From Caulobacter flavus (GTDB taxonomy: Bacteria > Pseudomonadota > Alphaproteobacteria > Caulobacterales > Caulobacteraceae): DNA of 64,000 nucleotides. Both the position numbers and the translations under genes were made by a program. Positions 57,392 through 64,000 of this stretch are shown in pieces (the stretch's first letter is position 1; the number at the start of each line of letters is the position of its first letter). The DNA lies in assembly GCF_003722335.1 (NCBI RefSeq), contig NZ_CP026100.1, positions 5,306,001 to 5,370,000 on the forward strand, read 5' to 3'. The notes beneath the pieces were generated by a model. That model made no database searches and had not been told where the DNA came from. It saw nothing but the letters and a program-made list of their open reading frames with translations.

Positions 57392-57615
57392 GCGGCGACG
57401 ACGGCGGTGTCGGCGACGGCGGCGGCGGCGTAGGCCAGCGCCGCGCGAACGTCGTCGGCTTCGAGATAGCGATACTCCTGGAGCACCTCGGCGGTCGTCA
57501 TGCCGGCCGCCAGCATTTCCAGAATATCCTGCACCCGCACGCGCAGACCGCGGATGCAGGGACGACCTCCGGCCTTGCCGGGTTCGATCGTGATGCGTTC
57601 CAGCAACGGGTTCAT
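57388..57615 (-). CDS. DUF433 protein (probable antitoxin)
   Basis: 75 residues from ATG 57615. The sequence IEPGKAGGRPCIRGLRVRVQ and DILEMLAAGMTTAEVLQEYR is the DUF433 signature, a small helix-turn-helix-like fold that partners DUF5615 proteins. The Ala-rich C terminus (ALAYAAAAVADTAVVAA) runs into the next gene. The ribosome site is weak, so expression may depend on a leaderless or read-through message. Divergent from trxB with only 46 bp between the starts. Confidence 0.85.
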   Translation of the reverse strand: MNPLLERITIEPGKAGGRPCIRGLRVRVQDILEMLAAGMTTAEVLQEYRYLEADDVRAALAYAAAAVADTAVVAA

Positions 57616-57661
57616 GGCGTGCAATGTAGCGCAGGAGCGGAATCGCGCCTAGATATCCGCC

Positions 57662-58669
57662 ATGTCCACCACCGCTCCCCGCCAGACGCGCTGCCTGATC
57701 ATCGGTTCGGGCCCCGCCGGCTACACCGCCGCCATCTACGCCGCCCGCGCGCTGCTCAAGCCCGTGCTCATCGCCGGCATCCAGCCGGGCGGCCAGCTGA
57801 CCATCACGACCGACGTCGAGAACTATCCGGGCTTCGCCGACGTCATCCAGGGTCCCTGGCTGATGGACCAGATGCGCGCACAGGCCGAGCACGTGGGCAC
57901 CGAGTTCGTCAGCGACATCGTGATGTCGGTCGATCTCAGCAAGCGCCCGTTCGTGGTCAAGACCGACAGCGGCCAGGACTGGATCGCCGAGACGATCATC
58001 ATCGCCACCGGCGCCCAGGCCAAGTGGCTGGGCCTGGAGAGCGAAAGCAAGTTCCAGGGCTTTGGCGTCAGCGCCTGCGCCACCTGCGACGGCTTCTTCT
58101 ACCGCAACAAGGACGTCGTGGTGGTCGGCGGCGGCAACACCGCCGTCGAGGAAGCCCTGTTCCTGACCAGCTTTGCCAGCAAGGTGACCCTGGTGCACCG
58201 CAAGGACGAGCTGCGGGCCGAAAAGATCCTGCAGGAGCGCCTGCTGGCCCACCCCAAGGTCGAGGTGGTCTGGGACAGCGTCATCGACGAGGTTCTTGGC
58301 GACAGCGATCCGGCCGGCGTCACCGGCGTGCGCCTTAAGAACGTCAAGACCGGCGCGACCACCGAGCTGAAGACCGACGGCGTGTTCATCGCCATCGGCC
58401 ACGCGCCGTCGTCGGAGCTGTTCAAGGGCCAGCTGGAAACCGGCCCGGGCGGCTACCTGAAGGTCAAGCCGGGCACCGCCTCGACCGCGATCGAAGGCGT
58501 CTACGCCGCCGGCGACGTCACCGACGACGTCTACCGCCAGGCCGTCACCGCCGCCGGCATGGGCTGCATGGCCGCCCTGGAGGCGGTGCGGTTCCTGGCC
58601 GAGGAAGATCACAAGAAGGCCCACCACCCGATCAGCCACGCCGAGGCCAACGAGATCGGCGCCTGGTAG
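57662..58669 (+). CDS. trxB: Thioredoxin reductase
   Basis: 335 residues from ATG 57662. FAD motif CLIIGSGPAGYTAAIYAARA at residues 11-30, redox-active CATC at 139-142 (SACATCDGFFY), NADPH motif VVVVGGGNTAVEEALFLTSF and the C-terminal GVYAAGDVTDDVYRQAVTAA for the second FAD contact. It reduces thioredoxin with NADPH in the cytoplasm. A terminator follows 27 bp past the stop. Divergent from the DUF433 gene. Confidence 0.98.
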   Translation: MSTTAPRQTRCLIIGSGPAGYTAAIYAARALLKPVLIAGIQPGGQLTITTDVENYPGFADVIQGPWLMDQMRAQAEHVGTEFVSDIVMSVDLSKRPFVVKTDSGQDWIAETIIIATGAQAKWLGLESESKFQGFGVSACATCDGFFYRNKDVVVVGGGNTAVEEALFLTSFASKVTLVHRKDELRAEKILQERLLAHPKVEVVWDSVIDEVLGDSDPAGVTGVRLKNVKTGATTELKTDGVFIAIGHAPSSELFKGQLETGPGGYLKVKPGTASTAIEGVYAAGDVTDDVYRQAVTAAGMGCMAALEAVRFLAEEDHKKAHHPISHAEANEIGAW

Positions 58670-58696
58670 GCTTGGCTTGTTGAACCGACGAAGAAG

Positions 58697-58722
58697 CCGC
58701 TCCGGAAGGGGCGGCTTTTTTG
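58697..58722 (+). terminator. Intrinsic terminator of trxB
   Basis: GCCGCTCC (58697-58704), loop GGAA, GGGGCGGC (58709-58716) with one G-T pair, followed by TTTTTT. Confidence 0.88.
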
Positions 58723-58744
58723 TTGGCGCAGCCGCCCGGCGGCG

Positions 58745-58913
58745 GCCCCCCTCCGGCCCTTTCGGGCCACGGGAGCCAGGAACCTCCCCCTGTGGGGGAG
58801 GCGATCGCGTAGCGATCGGTGGGGGGAGTTGGTGCGGAATCGGCCGGCGTCTCGGAAGCTGAAAACGTCCCCCCTCCGGCCCTTCGGGCCACCTCCCCCA
58901 GAGGGGGAGGATC
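58745..58913. repeat. Palindromic intergenic element (copy 6) plus a half-copy
   Basis: A half-element (CCCCCTCCGGCCCTTTCGGG, from 58745) adjoins a full one. The full part has AACCTCCCCCTGTGGGGGAG with GATCGCGTAGCGATC at the left and GGCCCTTCGGGCCACCTCCC with CCAGAGGGGGAGGATC at the right. The interior is close to copy 5 in inverted orientation. It fills the gap between trxB and the cell wall hydrolase gene. Confidence 0.85.
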
Positions 58914-58952
58914 TTCAGGTTCGCTTTCCTGCCCCCTCAGAGGGCGAAAACC

Positions 58953-60167
58953 CTAGAGCGGGTTCAGCAGGGTCGGCGGGCGGGGTTTGGGCTTGGGCGG
59001 CGGCGGAGGCTCCGCGACCACCGGCGGCGGTGGCGCGGGCCTGGCGGCGGCTTCGGCCTGGACCTCGGGCAGGACTTCCAGGGCCTTGTTGATGCGGGCG
59101 ATCTCTTCGGGGGTGGCGATGCGGCGGCCCGCGACGCTGCCCTCGACCTTGATCCGCTCGCCGCCGGGGGCCGCGGCGTCGGGGATGACCACCAGCTTGG
59201 CGTCCTTCAGGGCGGCGGTCGGCGCGGGGCCGCCCAGGGTCTGGGCCAGGCTCTGGGCCAGGACGGCCGGCGGTGCGGCCTCGAGCGTGCGCGGATCGGC
59301 GCCCATCAGCGTGTCGGCCGAGATCTTCGTCTCGCCGCCGGCGTAGCGGCCCTTGAAGGCCGCCAGCGTGCCCGACGGCCCCGTCCAGCGATAGAAGATG
59401 TGCGTGCCCACCTGGCGCAGCTTGACCAGGGTCGGCGCCCAGTACGGGGCCACGTAGTCGGCGTGGTAGTGGGTGGCCACGCCTACGTCCTTCATCACGA
59501 AACCCGACAGCGCCCGACGGGCCACGGCCTGGGCGCGGTCCCAGATCGTCGGGACGACGGTCTTCTCCAGCGAGCCGTCGCAGGTGAAGCTGAACTGGCA
59601 GCCGGTGCTGCGCAGCGAGCCCTCGTAGATCACCCCGCAGATCGACTTGGGATAGCCCGGGTGGCGCAGGCGGTTGAGCACGGTCTGGGCGACGGCCTGC
59701 TGGCCCTCGGGGGCCTCGAAGCCGGCCTCGAAATAGACCGCCTGGGTCAGGCAGTGCAGAGCCCGGGCCCGCTCCTCGCCCGAGGTCTTGAGCACGAAGG
59801 GCCGGGCCGCCTCGATCGGCAGGGGCGCGGGCGGCCGATAGGCGTTGATCAGCCGCGCGTCCTCGAAGCCGGGCGCGCCGTCGCCGAGCACCGGGATGGT
59901 GGCGATGTCGATCACCTCCCAGCCTTTCACCCGCCCCCAGTAGTCCTTGCGCGGACGCGGGTCGTGGCGGCGGGCCAGGGCCAGCATCGCCAGGTCCATG
60001 TCGGCGACGTAGCGCGCCAGGCCCGCGTCGGAGAGCGCGCCGGCCTGCCGCGCCACCCCGGCCGCGCGGCCGTGCTGGCGCGGCAGGTGGTAGGCGGTGG
60101 CGCACGCAGAAAGGCCGCCGACGGCGATCAGCGCCGCGGCGGCCTTCTTGCCCGGATGTCGCCTCAT
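58953..60167 (-). CDS. SleB-type cell wall hydrolase lipoprotein
   Basis: 404 residues from ATG 60167, with a lipoprotein-like signal (KKAAAALIAVGGLSACATAY, lipobox SAC). The Hydrolase_2/SleB domain is in the middle: LHCLTQAVYFEAGFEAPEGQ, with the catalytic Glu in YFEA, then VLNRLRHPGYPKSICGVIYE, GCQFSFTCDGS and VGVATHYHADYVAPYW. The last 60 residues are Pro-rich (PPPPVVAEPPPPPKPKPRPP) and may span the cell wall. The family hydrolyses peptidoglycan (spore cortex lytic enzymes in Bacillus); here a role in growth or division is likely. The sequence upstream of the start belongs to dps. Confidence 0.93.
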   Translation of the reverse strand: MRRHPGKKAAAALIAVGGLSACATAYHLPRQHGRAAGVARQAGALSDAGLARYVADMDLAMLALARRHDPRPRKDYWGRVKGWEVIDIATIPVLGDGAPGFEDARLINAYRPPAPLPIEAARPFVLKTSGEERARALHCLTQAVYFEAGFEAPEGQQAVAQTVLNRLRHPGYPKSICGVIYEGSLRSTGCQFSFTCDGSLEKTVVPTIWDRAQAVARRALSGFVMKDVGVATHYHADYVAPYWAPTLVKLRQVGTHIFYRWTGPSGTLAAFKGRYAGGETKISADTLMGADPRTLEAAPPAVLAQSLAQTLGGPAPTAALKDAKLVVIPDAAAPGGERIKVEGSVAGRRIATPEEIARINKALEVLPEVQAEAAARPAPPPPVVAEPPPPPKPKPRPPTLLNPL

Positions 60168-60190
60168 CGACGGCACGCGGGGCGGTCGGA

Positions 60191-60667
60191 TTACTTGCTC
60201 AGGGTCGAGCGCAGCATCCAGGCGTGCTTTTCGTGGGCCGCCAAGCGCTGGGTGTAGAGGTCGACGGTGGCCTCGTCGCCCGCCTCGTCCGGAGCCTCGA
60301 TGGCGCCGCGCAGGGTGGCGATGACCGTCTCGTTGTCGGCCAGGAGCTCCTTGATCATGGATTCCCAGTCCTTCTCGCCGTCGCCGTCCTTGATGCTGGA
60401 GAGGTTGCCGAAGGCGGCGTAGCCCTGCGGCGCCAGCTCGCCCAGGGCGCGAATGCGCTCGGCGATCAGGTCGAGAGCGGCCCACTCTTCGTTGTATTGG
60501 CCTTCCAGCAGGATATGCAGGGACTGGAAGTAGGGCCCGCGAACATTCCAGTGGTAGCCGTGCGTCTTGAGGTAGAGCGCATAGCTGTCGGCCAGGACCT
60601 TGTTCAGTCCCTGCGCGATGTCTGCGCGTTGCTTGGCCGAGATGCCGATGTTCGGAGCGGTCGCCAT
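60191..60667 (-). CDS. dps: Dps-family DNA-binding/iron-storage protein
   Basis: 158 residues from ATG 60667, with GGGAGATC upstream. The inter-subunit ferroxidase residues are all present: His39 in KTHGYHWNV, His51 in SLHILLEGQ, Glu55, Asp66 and Glu70 in LDLIAERIRAL. Dps forms 12-mers that oxidise Fe(II) with peroxide and protect DNA in starvation. It lacks a Lys-rich N-terminal tail, so DNA binding may be weak. No EcfG or OxyR-like site was found in the gap to the divergent kinase gene. Confidence 0.97.
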   Translation of the reverse strand: MATAPNIGISAKQRADIAQGLNKVLADSYALYLKTHGYHWNVRGPYFQSLHILLEGQYNEEWAALDLIAERIRALGELAPQGYAAFGNLSSIKDGDGEKDWESMIKELLADNETVIATLRGAIEAPDEAGDEATVDLYTQRLAAHEKHAWMLRSTLSK

Positions 60668-60745
60668 TCATGATCTCCCGTGTTGCGTGTCCTAGGTAAG
60701 CGTGTCCATGCTCTTGGCAAGCCTGCTCATGAGCGCGGAGCAAGA

Positions 60746-63139
60746 ATGAACAAAAACGATCCGCTCGCCCCCACGCCGGCGCCGCGTCGCGCGGCGTCCG
60801 CCCTGCTAAGCGCATGGCTTATACCAGAGGTTCCTCCCCCCTTCTGGCGGGCGGCGCTGGCCGCGGTCGTGGCCACGCTGGCGGCGCTGGCCATGCGCTT
60901 CGCCCTGCTCGGACCCGACCAGACGCTGGGCGCGACCCAGGCCTTCTTCCCGGCCATGGTGCTGGTGACGCTGTACGCCGGCTGGCGTTGGGGCCTGGTG
61001 CCGGTCGCCAGCGGGGCCGCCCTGGGCTGGTGGCTGTGGGCCGGGCGCTACGCCGACACGCTGAGCGAGGCCCAGACGGCCTCGATGGTGCTGTACCTCG
61101 TCTCGGCGACGGCGACGACGGCCGTGGCCCACGGCCTGCGCGAGGCGGTCGTCGGCCTGGCCGAGGCGCGCCGACGCCAGCAGGACGCCGAGACGCGGCT
61201 GGACGTGACCCAGGCCGCCGCCGGCGTCGGCCCCTGGGAATGGGACGTGACCACCGGCGCCCTGCTTCTGTCTCCGGCGGCCCGGCGGAACCTGCGGCTG
61301 CCGCTGGAAGGCCCGCTGGCGTTCGAGCAGGTGGCCGCCGCCGTGCATCCCGAGGACCGCGGGAGGGTGCAGGCCGAGATCAAGCGGGCGATCAAGAGCG
61401 GCCCGCTCTACGAGGTGGAGTACCGGCTGGTCGACGGCCCGGACGGCGAGCGCTGGATCCATGGCCTGGGCCGGATCGAGCGCGACGCTTCGGGGCGGGC
61501 CGTCCGCGTGCTGGGCGTCAACTTCGAGGTCACCAAGCGCCGCCAGGCCGAGGAAGGCCTGCGCGAGAGCGAGGCCCGCTTCCGCGCCCTGGCCGACAGC
61601 GCCCCGGCGCTGATGTGGATCACCGGCCTGGGCGGCGCGCGCGAGTTCGTCAACGCCGCCTATGTGGACTTCGCCGGCGCGGACTACCGCGACGCCCTGA
61701 CCCTGGACTGGCGCACCCGCATCCATCCCGAGGATCTGCCCGCCATCCTCAAGGCCCAGATCGCCGGCGAGGCCTCGCGCAGGCCGTTCAGCCTGGAGGC
61801 GCGCTATCGCCGGCCCGACGGGCGGTGGCGATGGCTCAAGTCGTTCTCGCAGCCGCGCTACGGCCCCGGCGGGAGCTTCGCGGGCTTCATCGGCATCGCC
61901 TTCGACGTCACCGACGCCAAGGACGCCGAAGCCAAGCTGACCGGCATGAACGAACAGCTGGCCGACAAGGTCGACGCCGCCGTGGCCGAGCGCGACCTGG
62001 CCCAGGCCGCGCTCAGCCAGGCCCAGAAGATGGAGGCCATCGGCCAGCTGACCGGCGGGGTGGCGCACGACTTCAACAACCTGCTGACGGTGGTCATCGG
62101 GGCCCTGGATGCGGTGCAGCGCCATCCGGACGACGAGCGCCGACGCGACAAGATGATCGACGCGGCGATGACGGCCGCCCGTCGCGGCGAGAAACTGACC
62201 CAGCACCTGCTGGCCTTCGCCCGCCGCCAGCCGCTCAATCCCGAAATCTGCCGCGTCGACCGCCTGATCGCCGAGAGCGAGGCCCTGCTGCGCCGCGCCG
62301 TGGGCGAGGTGCTGCCGCTGAAGCTCAGCCTGGGCTCTGGCACCCGCACGGCGCGGATCGACGCCGGCCAGTTCGAGGCGGCCCTGCTGAACCTGGTGGT
62401 CAACGCCCGAGACGCCAGCCCGCCGGGCGGAACGATCGTCGTGGAGTCAGGCCCCGAAACCCTCGACAAGCCGCGCGGCGAACTGAAGCCAGGGGCCTAC
62501 CTGCGCGTCTCGGTGCGCGACGAGGGCAAGGGCATGGACGCCGACACCGTCGCCCGCGCCTTCGAGCCGTTCTTCACCACCAAGGCTTCGGGCAAGGGCA
62601 CGGGCCTTGGCCTGTCGCAGGTCTACGGCTTCGTGCGCCAGAGCGGCGGCGAGGTCGAGATCGCCTCCAAGCCGGGCCAGGGCGCGACGGTGTCGATGCT
62701 GCTGCCGGCCAGCCACGAGGGCGCGATCCTGCAGGAGGCGCCGGTCGCGCCGCCCGCCCCGCGTCCGGGCGTCGAGGTGCTGCTGGCCGAGGACGACGTT
62801 GAGGTCGGCGACCTGGTCGAGGCCATGCTGATCGAGCTGGGCCACAACGTGCGGCGGGCCGGCGACGCCGACGAGGCGCTCAGCGTGGCCCGCGCCCATC
62901 CCGACCTTGGCCTGCTGGTCACCGACGTGATGATGCCGGGCGACAAGAGCGGCGTCGACCTGGCCGCCATCCTGTCGGCCGAGCGGCCCGAGCTGCCGAT
63001 CCTGCTCAGTTCCGGCTACACCGGCCAGGAACTGGCGGAAGCCCGCGCCGCGCCATGGCCCCTCCTGCGCAAGCCCTATGCGCTGGACGCCCTGGTGCGG
63101 GCCATAGACCAGGCCTTCGAGACCCGCCGCCCGCATTGA
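60746..63139 (+). CDS. Membrane hybrid histidine kinase with two PAS domains and a receiver
   Basis: 797 residues from ATG 60746 (GGAG 6 bp upstream). Residues about 33-140 form four membrane helices (FWRAALAAVVATLAALAMRF and on), followed by two PAS domains at about 165-285 and 295-405 (WEWDVTTGALLLSPAARRNL; LMWITGLGGAREFVNAAYVD). The HisKA H box GQLTGGVAHDFNNLLTVVIG has His441, and the ATPase N box is VVNARDASPPGG with GKGTGLGLSQVYGFVRQSGG. A C-terminal receiver (VLLAEDDVEVGDLVEAMLIE; LLVTDVMMPGDKSGVD) completes the hybrid. The signal is unknown. Output probably passes through a separate phosphotransfer protein not in the window. Confidence 0.94.
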   Translation: MNKNDPLAPTPAPRRAASALLSAWLIPEVPPPFWRAALAAVVATLAALAMRFALLGPDQTLGATQAFFPAMVLVTLYAGWRWGLVPVASGAALGWWLWAGRYADTLSEAQTASMVLYLVSATATTAVAHGLREAVVGLAEARRRQQDAETRLDVTQAAAGVGPWEWDVTTGALLLSPAARRNLRLPLEGPLAFEQVAAAVHPEDRGRVQAEIKRAIKSGPLYEVEYRLVDGPDGERWIHGLGRIERDASGRAVRVLGVNFEVTKRRQAEEGLRESEARFRALADSAPALMWITGLGGAREFVNAAYVDFAGADYRDALTLDWRTRIHPEDLPAILKAQIAGEASRRPFSLEARYRRPDGRWRWLKSFSQPRYGPGGSFAGFIGIAFDVTDAKDAEAKLTGMNEQLADKVDAAVAERDLAQAALSQAQKMEAIGQLTGGVAHDFNNLLTVVIGALDAVQRHPDDERRRDKMIDAAMTAARRGEKLTQHLLAFARRQPLNPEICRVDRLIAESEALLRRAVGEVLPLKLSLGSGTRTARIDAGQFEAALLNLVVNARDASPPGGTIVVESGPETLDKPRGELKPGAYLRVSVRDEGKGMDADTVARAFEPFFTTKASGKGTGLGLSQVYGFVRQSGGEVEIASKPGQGATVSMLLPASHEGAILQEAPVAPPAPRPGVEVLLAEDDVEVGDLVEAMLIELGHNVRRAGDADEALSVARAHPDLGLLVTDVMMPGDKSGVDLAAILSAERPELPILLSSGYTGQELAEARAAPWPLLRKPYALDALVRAIDQAFETRRPH

Positions 63140-63201
63140 TCGGCCCTTGGACGTCCGGGAAGGCTTTTGCGCGTCTCGGCGGGATTTTTCGTCCGCATGC
63201 T

Positions 63202-63229
63202 TTGCATTCGGGGAACGAGCAGCTATATG
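63202..63229 (+). promoter_or_regulatory. Candidate nadA promoter
   Basis: TTGCAT (63202-63207), 16-bp spacer, TATATG (63224-63229) within GCTATATG, close to the Caulobacter -10 consensus. Transcription would start near 63236-63240, just upstream of the first operator. Confidence 0.6.
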
Positions 63230-63240
63230 TGGATAGCCCC

Positions 63241-63261
63241 TTATGCTCACTTTCAGCATAA
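63241..63261. promoter_or_regulatory. nadA operator 1 (NadQ-like palindrome)
   Basis: TTATGCTCACTTTCAGCATAA: 7-bp perfect arms TTATGCT/AGCATAA. Nearly identical in sequence to operator 2 and exactly 75 bp upstream of it (start to start). From family knowledge, NadQ-type regulators of NAD synthesis in alphaproteobacteria use ATGCTCA-TGAGCAT sites; I could not check this. Confidence 0.65.
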
Positions 63262-63267
63262 GCCGCG

Positions 63268-63305
63268 ACGCCGGACGGAGCCGCAACCTTTGCCCGGCGT
63301 TTTTT
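63268..63305 (+). terminator. Terminator-like hairpin in the nadA leader
   Basis: ACGCCGG (63268-63274) with CCGGCGT (63294-63300), loop of 19 bases, followed by TTTTTT (63300-63305). It lies between the candidate promoter and nadA, so it may attenuate nadA transcription rather than end the kinase transcript. Confidence 0.55.
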
Positions 63306-63315
63306 GAGGCCCAGG

Positions 63316-63336
63316 AAATGCTCACTTTGAGCATAA
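63316..63336. promoter_or_regulatory. nadA operator 2 (NadQ-like palindrome)
   Basis: AAATGCTCACTTTGAGCATAA: 7-bp arms ATGCTCA (63318-63324) and TGAGCAT (63328-63334). It ends 11 bp before the nadA start codon, next to the ribosome-binding site, so a bound regulator could also block elongation. Confidence 0.7.
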
Positions 63337-63347
63337 GAGAGGACGAC

Positions 63348-64000
63348 ATGGCCGACGGTTTCGCGCCCCTCGCCTTCACCGCCGACGTCGAGGCGGAAAC
63401 CGCCGCCGTCTGGGACAAGGTCAAGCACCACGTCACCCCGATGGAATGGCGTCTGCACGCGCCGCTGATCTCGGAGATCAACCGGATCAAGCGCGAGAAG
63501 AACGCCGCCATTCTGGCCCACAACTACATGACGCCGGACATCTTCCACGGCGTGGGCGACTTCGTGGGCGACAGCCTGGCCCTGGCCAAGGAAGCCGCGA
63601 AGTCGGACGCCAAGATCATCGTCCAGGCCGGCGTGCACTTCATGGCCGAGACCAGCAAGGTCCTGAGCCCCGAAAAGAAGATTCTGATCCCCGACCTGAA
63701 GGCCGGCTGCAGCCTGGCTTCGTCGATCACGGGCGCCGACGTGCGGCTGATCAAGCAGCGCCATCCGGGCGTGCCGGTGGTCACCTACGTCAACACCACC
63801 GCCGACGTGAAGGCCGAGACCGACATCTGCTGCACCAGCGCCAACGCCGTGCAGGTGGTCGAGTGGGCCGCCAGGGAATGGGGGACCGACAAGGTCATCC
63901 TGATCCCCGACGAGTTCCTGGCCCGCAACGTCGCTCGCCAGACGGACGTCAAGATCATCGCCTGGGCCGGCCACTGCGAGGTGCACAAGCGCTTCACCGC
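63348..64000 (+). CDS. nadA: Quinolinate synthase NadA (3' end beyond the window)
   Basis: At least 217 codons from ATG 63348; the gene runs off the window edge. The N-terminal part AAILAHNYMTPDIFHGVGDF has the substrate-binding His and Tyr. The [4Fe-4S] ligand Cys is in DLKAGCSLA (residue 121), and a second conserved Cys is in TDICCTSANAVQ (161/162). NadA condenses iminoaspartate with dihydroxyacetone phosphate to quinolinate, the entry to NAD synthesis; nadB and nadC usually follow but would lie outside the window. Regulation is probably by the double operator in its leader. Confidence 0.97.
   Translation, partial: MADGFAPLAFTADVEAETAAVWDKVKHHVTPMEWRLHAPLISEINRIKREKNAAILAHNYMTPDIFHGVGDFVGDSLALAKEAAKSDAKIIVQAGVHFMAETSKVLSPEKKILIPDLKAGCSLASSITGADVRLIKQRHPGVPVVTYVNTTADVKAETDICCTSANAVQVVEWAAREWGTDKVILIPDEFLARNVARQTDVKIIAWAGHCEVHKRFT

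Noticed and set aside
58953..60815. An extended frame upstream of the SleB-type gene
   Set aside because: The extra part overlaps dps on the same strand in another frame and lacks homology; the lipoprotein signal at 60167 marks the start.

Overview
The window is a 64 kb piece of a very GC-rich alphaproteobacterial chromosome, most likely Caulobacter or a close relative. The evidence is the gene content and order, a LexA box of the GTTC-N7-GTTC type upstream of imuA-imuB-dnaE2, an EcfG-type (GGAAC-N17-CGTT) promoter, a CapD/FlaA1-type sugar dehydratase and a sialic/pseudaminic acid synthase gene of the sort used for flagellin glycosylation, four chemotaxis or sensory kinase genes, and dispersed GGGGGAGG-type palindromic elements. 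I see no prophage, insertion sequence, CRISPR array, rRNA operon or replication origin.

Region 1 (1-22.8 kb) is the transcription/translation core, read on the minus strand: tRNA-Trp, secE, nusG, rplK, rplA, rplJ, rplL, rpoB, rpoC. The canonical order is intact but the cluster is split into separate units, each with its own promoter and mostly its own intrinsic terminator. Between the units sit unrelated genes: a TPR/glycosyltransferase-like protein, a vapBC toxin-antitoxin pair overlapping a flavoprotein gene, a VOC-fold protein, a GH31 alpha-glycosidase, a small AT-richer orphan and a second TPR/glycosyltransferase-like protein. A partial chemoreceptor gene and a lipoprotein gene lie beyond rpoC.

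Region 2 (23-30 kb) holds metabolic and transport genes: ferredoxin-NADP reductase, a fosmidomycin-resistance-type MFS pump divergent from an AraC regulator, moeA, and a membrane-bound FlaA1/CapD-type nucleotide-sugar dehydratase. Region 3 (30-38.4 kb) is the SOS mutagenesis cassette imuA-imuB-dnaE2 with a LexA box, preceded by an HWE hybrid histidine kinase. imuB and dnaE2 both appear to carry palindromic repeat DNA read in frame, and 353 bp of repeats separate them. Region 4 (38.4-51 kb) contains a group III truncated haemoglobin overlapping a 2-oxoglutarate dioxygenase gene, an EcfG-promoted BON protein, dnaG, a three-gene membrane/unknown cluster ending in an HPP-CBS protein, two chemoreceptors, a GST and greA.

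Region 5 (51-57.6 kb) is a probable surface-sugar locus: ELM1-like protein, SpsF-like cytidylyltransferase, methyltransferase, FAD protein and WbqC protein, convergent with a NeuB-type nonulosonate synthase; a DUF433/DUF5615 toxin-antitoxin-like pair follows. Region 6 (57.6-64 kb) has trxB, a SleB-type cell wall hydrolase, dps, a PAS hybrid histidine kinase and the 5' end of nadA. The nadA leader has two near-identical palindromic operators with a terminator-like hairpin between them.

The observations I rate highest are the in-frame repeat in imuB, the two-operator/attenuator leader of nadA, the haemoglobin-dioxygenase gene pair, the NeuB/SpsF/WbqC locus, and a chemoreceptor with a histidine-rich membrane domain and an overlapping small partner gene.
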